DNA from: CAJQND01 sp051010095
GTDB taxonomy: Bacteria > Pseudomonadota > Alphaproteobacteria > Rhizobiales > CAJQND01
Assembly (NCBI GenBank): GCA_051010095.1
Contig: JBPCVX010000049.1
Span: forward strand, 1 to 15,986
Direction of reading: 5' to 3'
DNA length: 15,986 bases
This document shows, in pieces, positions 7,823 through 15,800 of the stretch. The notes beneath the pieces are model-generated. The model had not been told where the DNA came from. It did not search any database and saw nothing but the letters and a program-made list of their open reading frames with translations. Each line of letters starts with the position of its first letter. Positions within the stretch are counted from its first letter, which is position 1. The position numbers were made by a program, and so were the translations under genes.

Positions 7823-9025
7823 TTATTGCGAAGCTGGACGCAGTTTCATGACTTCCTCATCGGATGGCAGATACTTTGCACCATCTTCATAGGTCCAGTC
7901 GACCATTACGCCCTTGCCACCTTTAAGATCGATGGTACCCACATATGCACCCATAGTGGATTGATGATCGATCGCGCGGTAAGTCACTTTTCCGGTTGGT
8001 GTATCAAGTTCCAAACCTTCAAAAGCATCAACGAGCTTCTCAGTATCGGTTCCGCCAGCTTTCTCAATGGCCGCTGCAATTGAAAGCATCGTGTTATACC
8101 CAACAATCGAACCGATCCGCGGATAGTCATTCCAGCGCTTTTGATAAGCTTCTACGAACTTCTTGTGCGCTTCATCTGGTATATCAGCCCAAGGATAACC
8201 TGTTGCTACCCAACCTTTAGGCGCTTCATCCTTCAGAGGATCAAGATATTCAGGTTCGCCTGTGAGCAAGCCAAACACTTTGCGCCCATCAAACAGTCCC
8301 CGAGTGGTACCCTCACGCACAAACTTCGCTAAATCGCCACCGAAGGTCACATTGTAGATTGCGTCAGGCTTTGCAGCTTCAATCGCCTGCACTTCAGCAG
8401 CCGCATCAATTTTAAACAGGCCTGGCCACTGCTCGGCAACAAACTCCACATCTGGGTTCAGTTCCTTCAGAACCTTCTTGAAAGATGCAACCGCATCTTT
8501 TCCATAGGCATAGTTAGGAGCGATAGTTGCCCACTTTTTAGCACCGGTTGCGGCCGCACGCTTTGCGAGCATTGAAGCCTGCATGTAGGTCGATGGGCGC
8601 AAGCGGAATGTATAGCGATTGCCTTTTGCCCATACCAGCGCATCTGCAAGCGGTTCTGCCGCGAGATAAAGTCGCTTTTTCTCTCCTGCATAAGATGTCA
8701 ACGCGAGACCAATGTGACTAAACAGCGAGCCAGATATCATGACGACACCATCACGGGTAAACAGCTCTTCGGCAATCTTAACTGCTTCGCCAGGTTTGCC
8801 TTGATCATCCCGTGAAACGATCTCGAGCTTTTTGCCCATTACTCCACCTGCGGCATTTATCTCTTCAATCGCTAAATCGACGCCTTGCTTATATGGAATA
8901 GTGTGCGCCGGCAGGCGCTTGTAACTGTTGATGTCACCAATCTTAATGGTGTCAGCGGCCCATGCACCTAACGAACTTAAGGTGAGTGCGGCCACCGCCG
9001 CTGTAACTGTCTTCATCATCTTCAT
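7823..9025 (-). CDS. Periplasmic substrate-binding protein of a LIV-type ABC transporter
   Basis: This 400-residue periplasmic binding protein of the Leu/Ile/Val (Peripla_BP_6) family starts with a Sec signal peptide: MKMMK, then a hydrophobic core, then SSLGAWA with likely cleavage near residue 23-24. The mature part begins TIKIGDINSYKRLP and contains the family signature AIEEINAAGGVMGKKLEIVSRDDQG. The ATG has an excellent ribosome site (GGGAGG, 5 bases upstream). No lipobox is seen, which fits a soluble periplasmic protein. It lies 24 bp after the Rieske oxygenase gene and before the permease. LIV-type binding proteins also bind aromatic and heterocyclic acids, so the ligand is probably the compound degraded by this operon, though that is inferred from context. 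Confidence 0.92.
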   Translation of the reverse strand: MKMMKTVTAAVAALTLSSLGAWAADTIKIGDINSYKRLPAHTIPYKQGVDLAIEEINAAGGVMGKKLEIVSRDDQGKPGEAVKIAEELFTRDGVVMISGSLFSHIGLALTSYAGEKKRLYLAAEPLADALVWAKGNRYTFRLRPSTYMQASMLAKRAAATGAKKWATIAPNYAYGKDAVASFKKVLKELNPDVEFVAEQWPGLFKIDAAAEVQAIEAAKPDAIYNVTFGGDLAKFVREGTTRGLFDGRKVFGLLTGEPEYLDPLKDEAPKGWVATGYPWADIPDEAHKKFVEAYQKRWNDYPRIGSIVGYNTMLSIAAAIEKAGGTDTEKLVDAFEGLELDTPTGKVTYRAIDHQSTMGAYVGTIDLKGGKGVMVDWTYEDGAKYLPSDEEVMKLRPASQ

Positions 9026-9049
9026 ATTATCCTCCCATTGGATATGAAC

Positions 9050-10078
9050 TTATTGAGTTGTTTCAGATGCAATCAAACGCTCCATGGATCTGCGATAGAA
9101 ATTTGAACCTTTATCGATTGCAATGCGTAGAGGGCGATGGTCTGGAACTTTATGCTCTTCTTCTTCGATCGCCTCGAGAATTTCCTTATCTTCAGCAAAC
9201 GCAACGCGAAACAGTTCGTCCATGCGTCCACCAGCACCTTTTTCATCCACCGCACGATTACGAATATGCATCCAACGATCGATCGTGTAATGGGCGTTAA
9301 CAGGGGTGAGGAAATGCAGTGCAAAAATGCGCACCCCTTGGTCACGGCTTTCTTCATCAAGTTTGTCTTCAACAGCACCTGATCCGAAGTCAATCACAGC
9401 AATTGATGGCAAATAGAGATAATAATAGTGCCATCGGTCTACATGTCCTTCAAATCCGCCAAACTGCTTGAAAAATCCAACTGGTGGGGCGTCTCGCACC
9501 CAGCGCCATGTAAGAACTGTGCCATCTTCAAGCTGGCGGCTATCTATGGGCACGTCTTCGCTTTCAGGATTTCCAAGTGTTGTGGGGTGCACGAAACTAA
9601 CGTGAGCCGGATCACATAGATTATCCGCAACGTTCAAATAATTTGCCTTCAAATGAAGAGCATCTCCCTGGTGAGCCGCCCAACCACGTTCGGTGAAATA
9701 GGGCAAATCAAAAATTTTCGAAACGTCGGCTTTTTCTGCATCTCCCATCCACACCCACACGATCTCGTGCTTTTCATGAACAGGGAAAGATTGAACTTTT
9801 GCAGATGAAGGTAAATTATCTTGCCCGGGAACGCGTATACAGGTGCCCTCGCAATTGAACGTCACGCCGTGATACCCGCATTGAATATCATCCCCAATAA
9901 GATTGCCTTTGGAGAGCGGCAAAAGTTTATGAGGGCAGCGATCTTCCAAAGCCACAACATCGCCAACGGAGGTACGGAACATAACCAGGTCTGTCTCGAG
10001 CATGGTGACGCGCGTTAACTCATGGCTGAATTCGCGCGCCCATCCTGCTACGTACCACGCATTGCGCAGATATTGCAT
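9050..10078 (-). CDS. Rieske [2Fe-2S] aromatic oxygenase, oxygenase component (VanA-like)
   Basis: This 342-residue Rieske non-heme iron oxygenase has the size and layout of VanA-type demethylases and monooxygenases. The N-terminal Rieske domain has C48-x-H50 in CPHKLLPLSKG and C67-x2-H70 in CGYHGVTF. The catalytic domain has the iron site D156-x2-H159-x4-H164 in LCDPAHVSFVH, and a likely third acidic ligand in the C-terminal AEDKEILEAIEEEE stretch. Such enzymes use O2 and electrons from a separate reductase; no reductase gene is in this window. The ribosome site AGGAGG at 10089-10084 overlaps the stop codon of the preceding gene, so translation is coupled. O- or N-demethylation or ring hydroxylation are all possible; the substrate is unknown. 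Confidence 0.88.
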   Translation of the reverse strand: MQYLRNAWYVAGWAREFSHELTRVTMLETDLVMFRTSVGDVVALEDRCPHKLLPLSKGNLIGDDIQCGYHGVTFNCEGTCIRVPGQDNLPSSAKVQSFPVHEKHEIVWVWMGDAEKADVSKIFDLPYFTERGWAAHQGDALHLKANYLNVADNLCDPAHVSFVHPTTLGNPESEDVPIDSRQLEDGTVLTWRWVRDAPPVGFFKQFGGFEGHVDRWHYYYLYLPSIAVIDFGSGAVEDKLDEESRDQGVRIFALHFLTPVNAHYTIDRWMHIRNRAVDEKGAGGRMDELFRVAFAEDKEILEAIEEEEHKVPDHRPLRIAIDKGSNFYRRSMERLIASETTQ

Positions 10079-10087
10079 GCCATCCTC

Positions 10088-10672
10088 CTATTTCAAACCA
10101 TCTTCGCCAATTGCTTCGTCTGCCGTCAGTCCACCAACCCGCGGCAAAGGCCGTCCAGAATCAGTGACGGCGACAGCAACCATAATTTCATTGGCGCGCG
10201 GAGCGTCATTTATGCGCACTTCCATTCCATCGAAATGAGAGCGCACATACGCTGCATCCTTATGACCAAGCGGAATATCAAGTGCCTGCCCCATGCCCCC
10301 TATTTTCTTTGACGAAGGGACAAGCGCAGCGCCCTTATCAACCTCCACCCGCAACGGTTTGCCAAGGCGAGGATGTAAAATTGCCGCTCCATGTTCTAAC
10401 TCTCCGTTCTCTCCGATAAGCGCGGCTTTGCCATAACTTTCAGCATCAGATGGCTTAATGCCAAGTGCTTCCACGCATTTCTTGCCAAGCACACCGCCCA
10501 ATTCCTCGCCAATCGCCATCAAGTCTTCCAAATCTTCCTGGTATCGACCAGCAATAGGATTTTCGATCACTGCAACCGCAGCCGCCTTGCGCGTTGGCGG
10601 AGATATTTCCTGTCCCATCTCACTTAATGTGTCTTCAACAACCACCACAAATTTGCGTACTTTTGAGAGCAT
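10088..10672 (-). CDS. 'Amino acid synthesis' family protein (PF06684/DUF1185)
   Basis: This 194-residue protein matches the PF06684 family throughout: RKAAAVAVIENPIAGRYQEDL, the SYGKAALIG segment, ELEHGAAILHPRLGKPLR, PLGHKDAAYVRSHFDGMEVR and the C-terminal ADEAIGEDG. From memory, crystal structures of the family show a variant of the Bacillus chorismate mutase fold; no reaction has been firmly assigned and the 'amino acid synthesis' name is historical. ATG 10672 is chosen, not TTG 10684, because GGAG ends six bases upstream and the TTG overlaps that ribosome site. It sits 13 bp after the UPF0280 gene. Constant association with hydroxynicotinate reductase-type genes would suggest a role in heterocycle breakdown, perhaps tautomerisation or hydrolysis, but that is speculation. 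Confidence 0.85.
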   Translation of the reverse strand: MLSKVRKFVVVVEDTLSEMGQEISPPTRKAAAVAVIENPIAGRYQEDLEDLMAIGEELGGVLGKKCVEALGIKPSDAESYGKAALIGENGELEHGAAILHPRLGKPLRVEVDKGAALVPSSKKIGGMGQALDIPLGHKDAAYVRSHFDGMEVRINDAPRANEIMVAVAVTDSGRPLPRVGGLTADEAIGEDGLK

Positions 10673-10685
10673 CTTCTTCTCCAAA

Positions 10686-11543
10686 CTAAGCGGCCAGCAT
10701 TGCTGGCTTATCTATTGTTTTCACTGTTCCCTGCAGCGACAAATATGCAGCTTTTAGCAGCCCTTTACCGCACAATTCACGCGCGAGCGCTTCTCCGCCA
10801 ACCAGCGCGCATTCTCTTTCCTTGGCGTTCAAGGAACCGACAAAAACCGTAATCGGCAATGTACCCAAATCGCTGTCGGGCGAGAGTTCATTAGCAGGCT
10901 GACGATGAATTTTATCAGAGTGCGGAACATCAATCGCGTTGGCAATTAGCGTGGCGGCTGCATCTGCACAGGAAGCATCGCGCGCCAACACTGTAACTGC
11001 ATCGGCAATGCCTAGAGAGTGGGAGCGCCCCTGCCAGCCGCTGGTCGCAATTCCGCCGATGGCATCTTCAGATTTAACGCAAACCTTCGCCACGATTGCC
11101 GGATCCGTTACATCTGCAACGACACCTGCTGTGAACTTTTGTCCAGGCGCCACGTAAAGCGCAATGTCACCGCCATTATTTACATAGGCGCGTCGAAGTT
11201 CTGTGTTCTTCCGCATGCACAGCAATATTTCATCGGCTACCGCACCCGCCACAGCAGCCATTGGTGTTACGAACCCACGGCTCATGGCGGATACTGCTTT
11301 CGCCATACGTTGCGAAACTGGAGAAGAGTAAGAATAGTTTTTTTCTGCGTGCGCACGAAGCTTTGGCAACTCTGCGACCAATTCTTCAAGCAATCCGTCA
11401 AACCGAGATGCTGCTTGCGTGTAAGCGCGTGAGATATGATCTGCATCTCCTTCCACACCAATTATTAGTTCGATTGGTCCGTGGGAGAGATGTAGTTGGC
11501 GCCCGCCATTAATGAAAGCTTTTTGCACACCAGACACGTTCAT
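10686..11543 (-). CDS. UPF0280 family protein (ApbE-like superfamily)
   Basis: This 285-residue protein of the UPF0280 family has no assigned reaction. Recognisable parts are the N-terminal IELIIGVEGD strand, TPMAAVAGAVADEIL, the YVNNGGDIALYV strand and the stretch around GIATSGWQGRS followed by SLGIADAVTVLA. The last three resemble the NxGGD, ATSG and D-AVTV elements of ApbE flavin transferases, which use them for FAD and Mg binding. The ATG at 11543 overlaps the hnr stop as ATGA and is preceded by AAGGA, so the longer reading frame to 11594 is not used. Tight coupling to hnr suggests work on that enzyme or its product. A covalent flavin-attaching role is a testable idea only. Confidence 0.83.
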   Translation of the reverse strand: MNVSGVQKAFINGGRQLHLSHGPIELIIGVEGDADHISRAYTQAASRFDGLLEELVAELPKLRAHAEKNYSYSSPVSQRMAKAVSAMSRGFVTPMAAVAGAVADEILLCMRKNTELRRAYVNNGGDIALYVAPGQKFTAGVVADVTDPAIVAKVCVKSEDAIGGIATSGWQGRSHSLGIADAVTVLARDASCADAAATLIANAIDVPHSDKIHRQPANELSPDSDLGTLPITVFVGSLNAKERECALVGGEALARELCGKGLLKAAYLSLQGTVKTIDKPAMLAA

Positions 11544-13066
11544 GAGTCCTTCGCCTTTCCTGCCCATTTGTAGTTGCGAGCAGCAGTCGGCCATGGATTA
11601 TCAGGTCTACAAGAGACCTGGCGCTTACCTTTCAAAATATGGTCGTTTTGTTTGCCCGTGATGCCTTTTACCGCGTCTTCCAGTGACATTACATGGTCCG
11701 TATGTCCGCCGAGGGCCGCGTAATCATCGCGCCGCATGGTAAATTCAATGGGTGCTACCAGTGCTGGAGTTGGAACATATCCAAAGGCATTCTCGGGCAT
11801 TGCAGTAACGTCTGCCATAACGGTGATACCTCCGCCTGGCCATATATATGCGGGCGCTCCACCGCAGGTAACAAAAGTAAGTGCTTGCTTTACCGACCGT
11901 GTCAGCTTGACAGGGTTTTCAGTAACGCCGGCACGGAGCGACCCTCCTGCACCACCCATAAACAAAACTGAACATAAGGCCGGCTCACAATTTTCCTCAA
12001 TGCGTTCAATAGAAGGCTGAAGGCGTTCAGGCATGCCTTGTTCAATCGGCACAAGGTTTTCATCGAGCTCATAATATGCAAAATGCTCTCCAGTGGTCGA
12101 TACCATGAGCAAACTTTGGCCGGGTTGCGCCGTCTTGGCATCAAATTCCCCCAATATGACCAATGGATCAGATAAATTTGTGCCACCCCAACCGGTACCC
12201 GGTTCTGCAACCTGAAAATAGCGGCCAGGCGTTGACCTTCGGCCTTTAATTTTTATGCCAGTCGGTTCCCAGCCGATTACTTTACCTGCCTGATGCTCAG
12301 ACATTACGCCCGTAATGTGATCATCAACCACTACAACTTCATCCACCAACCCTTTCCATTGCGAAGCGAACATACCCACTGTCGCAGAGCCGCAACCCAC
12401 GCGCATACGCTCTTCGGCAACGCCATTTATGATAGGCGGCGCACCAGCTTGCACGGTGACCTGGGAACCCTCATCAATTTCTAAATCCACTGCTTCTCCG
12501 TTGCACAAAGCCAGCAATGTCGCACACGTAACACGGCCCTCTTTCTTGCCCCCACCTGTTAAATGATGGACCCCACCAATTGACAGCATTTGTGAGCCAT
12601 ACTCTCCTGTGGTCACGTGGCCGACAGGTTCACCATTCGCGCGCACAAAATTGCGTTCCGGACCAAGATGCCGGTCAGTGTCAATTTTTACCTTCACGCC
12701 GCAGTAGCTGAAGATGCCTTCAGTAACGACGGTAATCATGTCCACGCCGTCGACTTCAGACGATACGATAAAAGGAGCTGGTTTGTAATCGGGATAGGTT
12801 GTGCCAGCCCCTACCGCAGTAATAAATGATCCTCCAGGCGCTATAATATCGCCGTCCCATTCCTTGACACCGTCAAGAAATGGCACAAGATCACCACCCT
12901 CTTCGGCACGCTGCTCGATTATTGTCAACGGATCGACACGCACTAACTGCCCATCTTCATTGGCATATCGATCACACGCACCAGAGCGTCCGTCGGCGAT
13001 GTAGCACATGACGGGGCAGGCATCGCATCGAATTTTTTCGGGTTTCATGGGAGCAGCATCACTCAT
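11540..13066 (-). CDS. hnr: 6-hydroxynicotinate reductase homologue
   Basis: This 508-residue protein matches 6-hydroxynicotinate reductase, which in Eubacterium barkeri uses reduced ferredoxin to turn 6-hydroxynicotinate into 1,4,5,6-tetrahydro-6-oxonicotinate. The N-terminus carries a cysteine motif C14-x2-C17-x3-C21-x9-C31 (IRCDACPVMCYIADGRSGAC) suited to a [4Fe-4S] cluster. Further on come GVGAGTTYPDY-like, GGVHHLTGGGKKEGRVTCAT, RVGCGSATVGMFASQWKG and LFMGGAGGSLRAGVTENP segments typical of the family. ATG 13066 is preferred over GTG 13072 because GAGG lies 9 bases ahead; it overlaps the hydroxylase gene by 8 bp. No ferredoxin gene is in the window. Identity as an Hnr-family reductase is strong; the natural substrate could be a related hydroxypyridine carboxylate. 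Confidence 0.85.
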   Translation of the reverse strand: MSDAAPMKPEKIRCDACPVMCYIADGRSGACDRYANEDGQLVRVDPLTIIEQRAEEGGDLVPFLDGVKEWDGDIIAPGGSFITAVGAGTTYPDYKPAPFIVSSEVDGVDMITVVTEGIFSYCGVKVKIDTDRHLGPERNFVRANGEPVGHVTTGEYGSQMLSIGGVHHLTGGGKKEGRVTCATLLALCNGEAVDLEIDEGSQVTVQAGAPPIINGVAEERMRVGCGSATVGMFASQWKGLVDEVVVVDDHITGVMSEHQAGKVIGWEPTGIKIKGRRSTPGRYFQVAEPGTGWGGTNLSDPLVILGEFDAKTAQPGQSLLMVSTTGEHFAYYELDENLVPIEQGMPERLQPSIERIEENCEPALCSVLFMGGAGGSLRAGVTENPVKLTRSVKQALTFVTCGGAPAYIWPGGGITVMADVTAMPENAFGYVPTPALVAPIEFTMRRDDYAALGGHTDHVMSLEDAVKGITGKQNDHILKGKRQVSCRPDNPWPTAARNYKWAGKAKDS

Positions 13067-15800
13067 GTGCACGTGCCTCTAAAATTGCCGCCCGCACCCT
13101 ATCTGGTGTGGCCGGTGTGTGACGTATTGCAACGCCTGTGGCATGACGAATTGCATTTAAAATTGCCGGCGCGGTCGGTATCAGCACATGCTCTCCCAAG
13201 CCTTTGGCACCATAGGGTCCTTCGGCATCCTCCACTTCCAAGATGATGCTATCGATTTGGGGTATGTCGCCAAATGTTGGGATCAAATAGTCATGTAAAT
13301 TTTCAGTACGACCGGGCAAGAACTCTTCCATTAATGCAAGGCCAATACCCTGTGCGACCCCGCCTTCAATCTGGCCTTCCACAAGAACTGGATTTATTGC
13401 TTTACCAACATCATGCGCGGCCGTAATGCGTTCAAGCTTTACTGCTCCGAGTGCGGTATCCACGCTCAATTCAACAATCTGTGCACCATAACCATAAACC
13501 GCATATGGATTGCCTTGACCGTTCTCATCCAAAGGCGTCACCGGCGGATCATAAGTTTCTTCGGCCATGACAACGTAGCCAAGATCATTGAGGGCAAGTG
13601 AGGTTAGTTCGATTGACGTATGTGCATCGCCGTCGACCAATTCAATTCGATCTGTACTGGGAACAATTCGAGCACTTGGCGATACGTTTGCGAGGCGTAA
13701 TATTTGCGCACGCAGGGCTTCACCGGCAAGCTTTGCTGCAGAACCCGTTACATAGGTCTGACGCGATGCAGAAGTCTTCCCGGCATCTGGCGTGACATCA
13801 GTATCACCACCGACAAGATGAAGAGAATGCACTGACACACCAATGGCGTCGGCCGCGATTTGCGCGATCACAGTGTTCGAACCTTGGCCAATATCCATGG
13901 CTCCTTGGTGCAAAACAATTTTGCCCTGCGGTGTGATGCCAATGCGAATTGTGGAAGGATTTGGCAAAGATGTATTCCCACAACCATACCAGCACGAAGC
14001 TATTCCTACACCACGTCGGATTGGCCCTTCCTCAGCAGTTTTGTTATGTTGGGATGCATCCGCTAATGCGCGTTCCCAAGCTGGTTTCAACGCGGTGAGA
14101 CACTCATGAATACCCACTCCCTGACTGAATACTTGACCGGTTACTGTTGGTTGACCATTACGCAGAGCATTGCGAAGCCGGAATTCAAGCCTATCCGCAC
14201 CGGCTTTTTCCGATAACTCATCATATATTGCTTCTTGTGCAATGGCTGATTGTGGCACACCAAAACCGCGAAATGCTCCAGAAGGTGCACAGTGGGTGAG
14301 TACTGCAGTGGAGTGAGCACGATAGTTGGGCGTGAAATAAGGACCAGAGGCGTGCACGGGCACCCGGTTGGCAACCGTTGGCCCCCAACTTGCATAAGCA
14401 CCAGTATTGAACACGCCTGCAAAATCAAGACCGGTAATGCGTCCAAATTTATCACATCCAGCTTTTATAGTGATTTCGGAAGGGTGCCTCTTGGTGGTAG
14501 ACTGCATGCTTTCGCTGCGCGTATAGGCGATAGCAACCGGCTTATTCAGCACCCATGCCGCGAGAGCTATATAGGGTTGAAAACTGATATCGAGTTTAGA
14601 GCCAAACCCTCCGCCGCATGCTGTGGGCACCACCCGCACATCCGCATCTTTCAAACCCATAATGGCGGCAACAGTTTCTCTATCCATTTGCGGAGCTTGA
14701 GTGCATCCATAAACCTCAAGCCGGTCATCAACACGTCGTGCCCATCCAGCTTCAGGTTCTATATATGCATGCTCAATGAAAGGGGTTGAAAAATAAGACT
14801 CCGCGACATGAATCGCCTCAGCAAAACCGCTTTCGACATCGCCTGTTTGTACAAGGCCTTCGACGAGCACATTGCTGTTCTTGCTTTGCTGTACAATAGG
14901 AGCATTTGTCTCCATCGCCGCACTCGGCACAAGCGCATGTTCCTGCGGTTCCCAGCTCACAGGGAACTCAGCAAGATCGAGCGCCTTTATGACCGCAGGC
15001 TCGCCAACAATTGCAGCCACAACTTCACCGCGAAAGTGGGTGGTCTTTTCCGCAAACACGGGCTGATCATTGAACGCCGGAATGACACCATGTGAATTCT
15101 CACCGAATAAATCTTGATAGGTGAAAACGCGATGTACACCTTCATGCTTAGCGACAAACCGCTTAATATTGCCAATTTGAAAATCAGCATGGTGATATGG
15201 GCTGCGCACCAACCGCACCAATAAAGCCTCTTCAGGCACTCCGTCTGCGCCAAACACATCAAGGCCGGTAACTTTCTCTTTGCCATCAAGTCGCGTGATC
15301 GGAGCTCCAACATTATCGTAATTGCCAGTTGACAATTGTTCGCCGTTAAATCCGGAAGCATGCATGACCGCCTCGACAATCTTGCGATATCCCGTGCAAC
15401 GGCACAATACACCCCCAAGCGCATCTTCAACCTGATTTTGGGTAGGGTGAGGGCTTTGCTTCAATAAGGCAGAAGCTGCAACGAGCATACCTGGTGTGCA
15501 AATTCCGCACTGAGCTGCGCCATAATGAAGAAGACTCTCTTGGAGGCGCGAAAGGCTTCCATTCTTCGCCAACCCTTCGACAGTCACAATCGCATGACCT
15601 TCAACCTGCGCCACAGGCGTAAGGCACCCACAAACAGGCGCATCATCAACAAGGACGGTGCAAGCTCCGCAATCACCGGCATCACAACCTGATTTTGTGC
15701 CAAAAAATCCAGCAGTCCTCCGCAGCACATCGGATAAACGCGCCGCAGGCTGCACATCAAGATTATGGGTTTCGCCGTTTATAGTAAGTGAAACGGCCAT
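13059..15800 (-). CDS. Xanthine dehydrogenase-family hydroxylase, fused [2Fe-2S] and molybdopterin-binding subunits
   Basis: This is a 913-residue fusion. Residues 1-80 form the plant-type ferredoxin domain (C39, C44, C47, C59). Residues about 85-150 form the second [2Fe-2S] domain (C98, C101, C133, C135 in QCGICTPG and LCRCTGYRKI). From about 165 the molybdopterin subunit follows: GGGFGSKLDIS, SGAFRGFGVPQ, AMDIGQGSNTV, and the catalytic Glu in GPYGAKGLGE near the C-terminus. The order resembles the Desulfovibrio gigas aldehyde oxidoreductase, but a separate FAD subunit gene precedes it. The SGAFRGFG segment lacks the CSFR motif of form I CO dehydrogenase. Beside hnr, hydroxylation of nicotinate or a similar N-heterocycle next to the ring nitrogen is the likely reaction. 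It is expected to be cytoplasmic, and it begins a chain of overlapping genes. Confidence 0.88.
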   Translation of the reverse strand: MAVSLTINGETHNLDVQPAARLSDVLRRTAGFFGTKSGCDAGDCGACTVLVDDAPVCGCLTPVAQVEGHAIVTVEGLAKNGSLSRLQESLLHYGAAQCGICTPGMLVAASALLKQSPHPTQNQVEDALGGVLCRCTGYRKIVEAVMHASGFNGEQLSTGNYDNVGAPITRLDGKEKVTGLDVFGADGVPEEALLVRLVRSPYHHADFQIGNIKRFVAKHEGVHRVFTYQDLFGENSHGVIPAFNDQPVFAEKTTHFRGEVVAAIVGEPAVIKALDLAEFPVSWEPQEHALVPSAAMETNAPIVQQSKNSNVLVEGLVQTGDVESGFAEAIHVAESYFSTPFIEHAYIEPEAGWARRVDDRLEVYGCTQAPQMDRETVAAIMGLKDADVRVVPTACGGGFGSKLDISFQPYIALAAWVLNKPVAIAYTRSESMQSTTKRHPSEITIKAGCDKFGRITGLDFAGVFNTGAYASWGPTVANRVPVHASGPYFTPNYRAHSTAVLTHCAPSGAFRGFGVPQSAIAQEAIYDELSEKAGADRLEFRLRNALRNGQPTVTGQVFSQGVGIHECLTALKPAWERALADASQHNKTAEEGPIRRGVGIASCWYGCGNTSLPNPSTIRIGITPQGKIVLHQGAMDIGQGSNTVIAQIAADAIGVSVHSLHLVGGDTDVTPDAGKTSASRQTYVTGSAAKLAGEALRAQILRLANVSPSARIVPSTDRIELVDGDAHTSIELTSLALNDLGYVVMAEETYDPPVTPLDENGQGNPYAVYGYGAQIVELSVDTALGAVKLERITAAHDVGKAINPVLVEGQIEGGVAQGIGLALMEEFLPGRTENLHDYLIPTFGDIPQIDSIILEVEDAEGPYGAKGLGEHVLIPTAPAILNAIRHATGVAIRHTPATPDRVRAAILEARAHE

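Noticed and set aside
11544..11594. Longer N-terminus of the UPF0280 protein
   Set aside because: The extra 17 codons lie inside hnr; the ATGA overlap with AAGGA upstream at 11543 and family similarity favour the shorter form.
13059..15800. Form I CO dehydrogenase large subunit
   Set aside because: The active-site loop reads SGAFRGFG, not the CSFR-type motif of true CO dehydrogenase, and the FeS domain is fused; the context is heterocycle catabolism.
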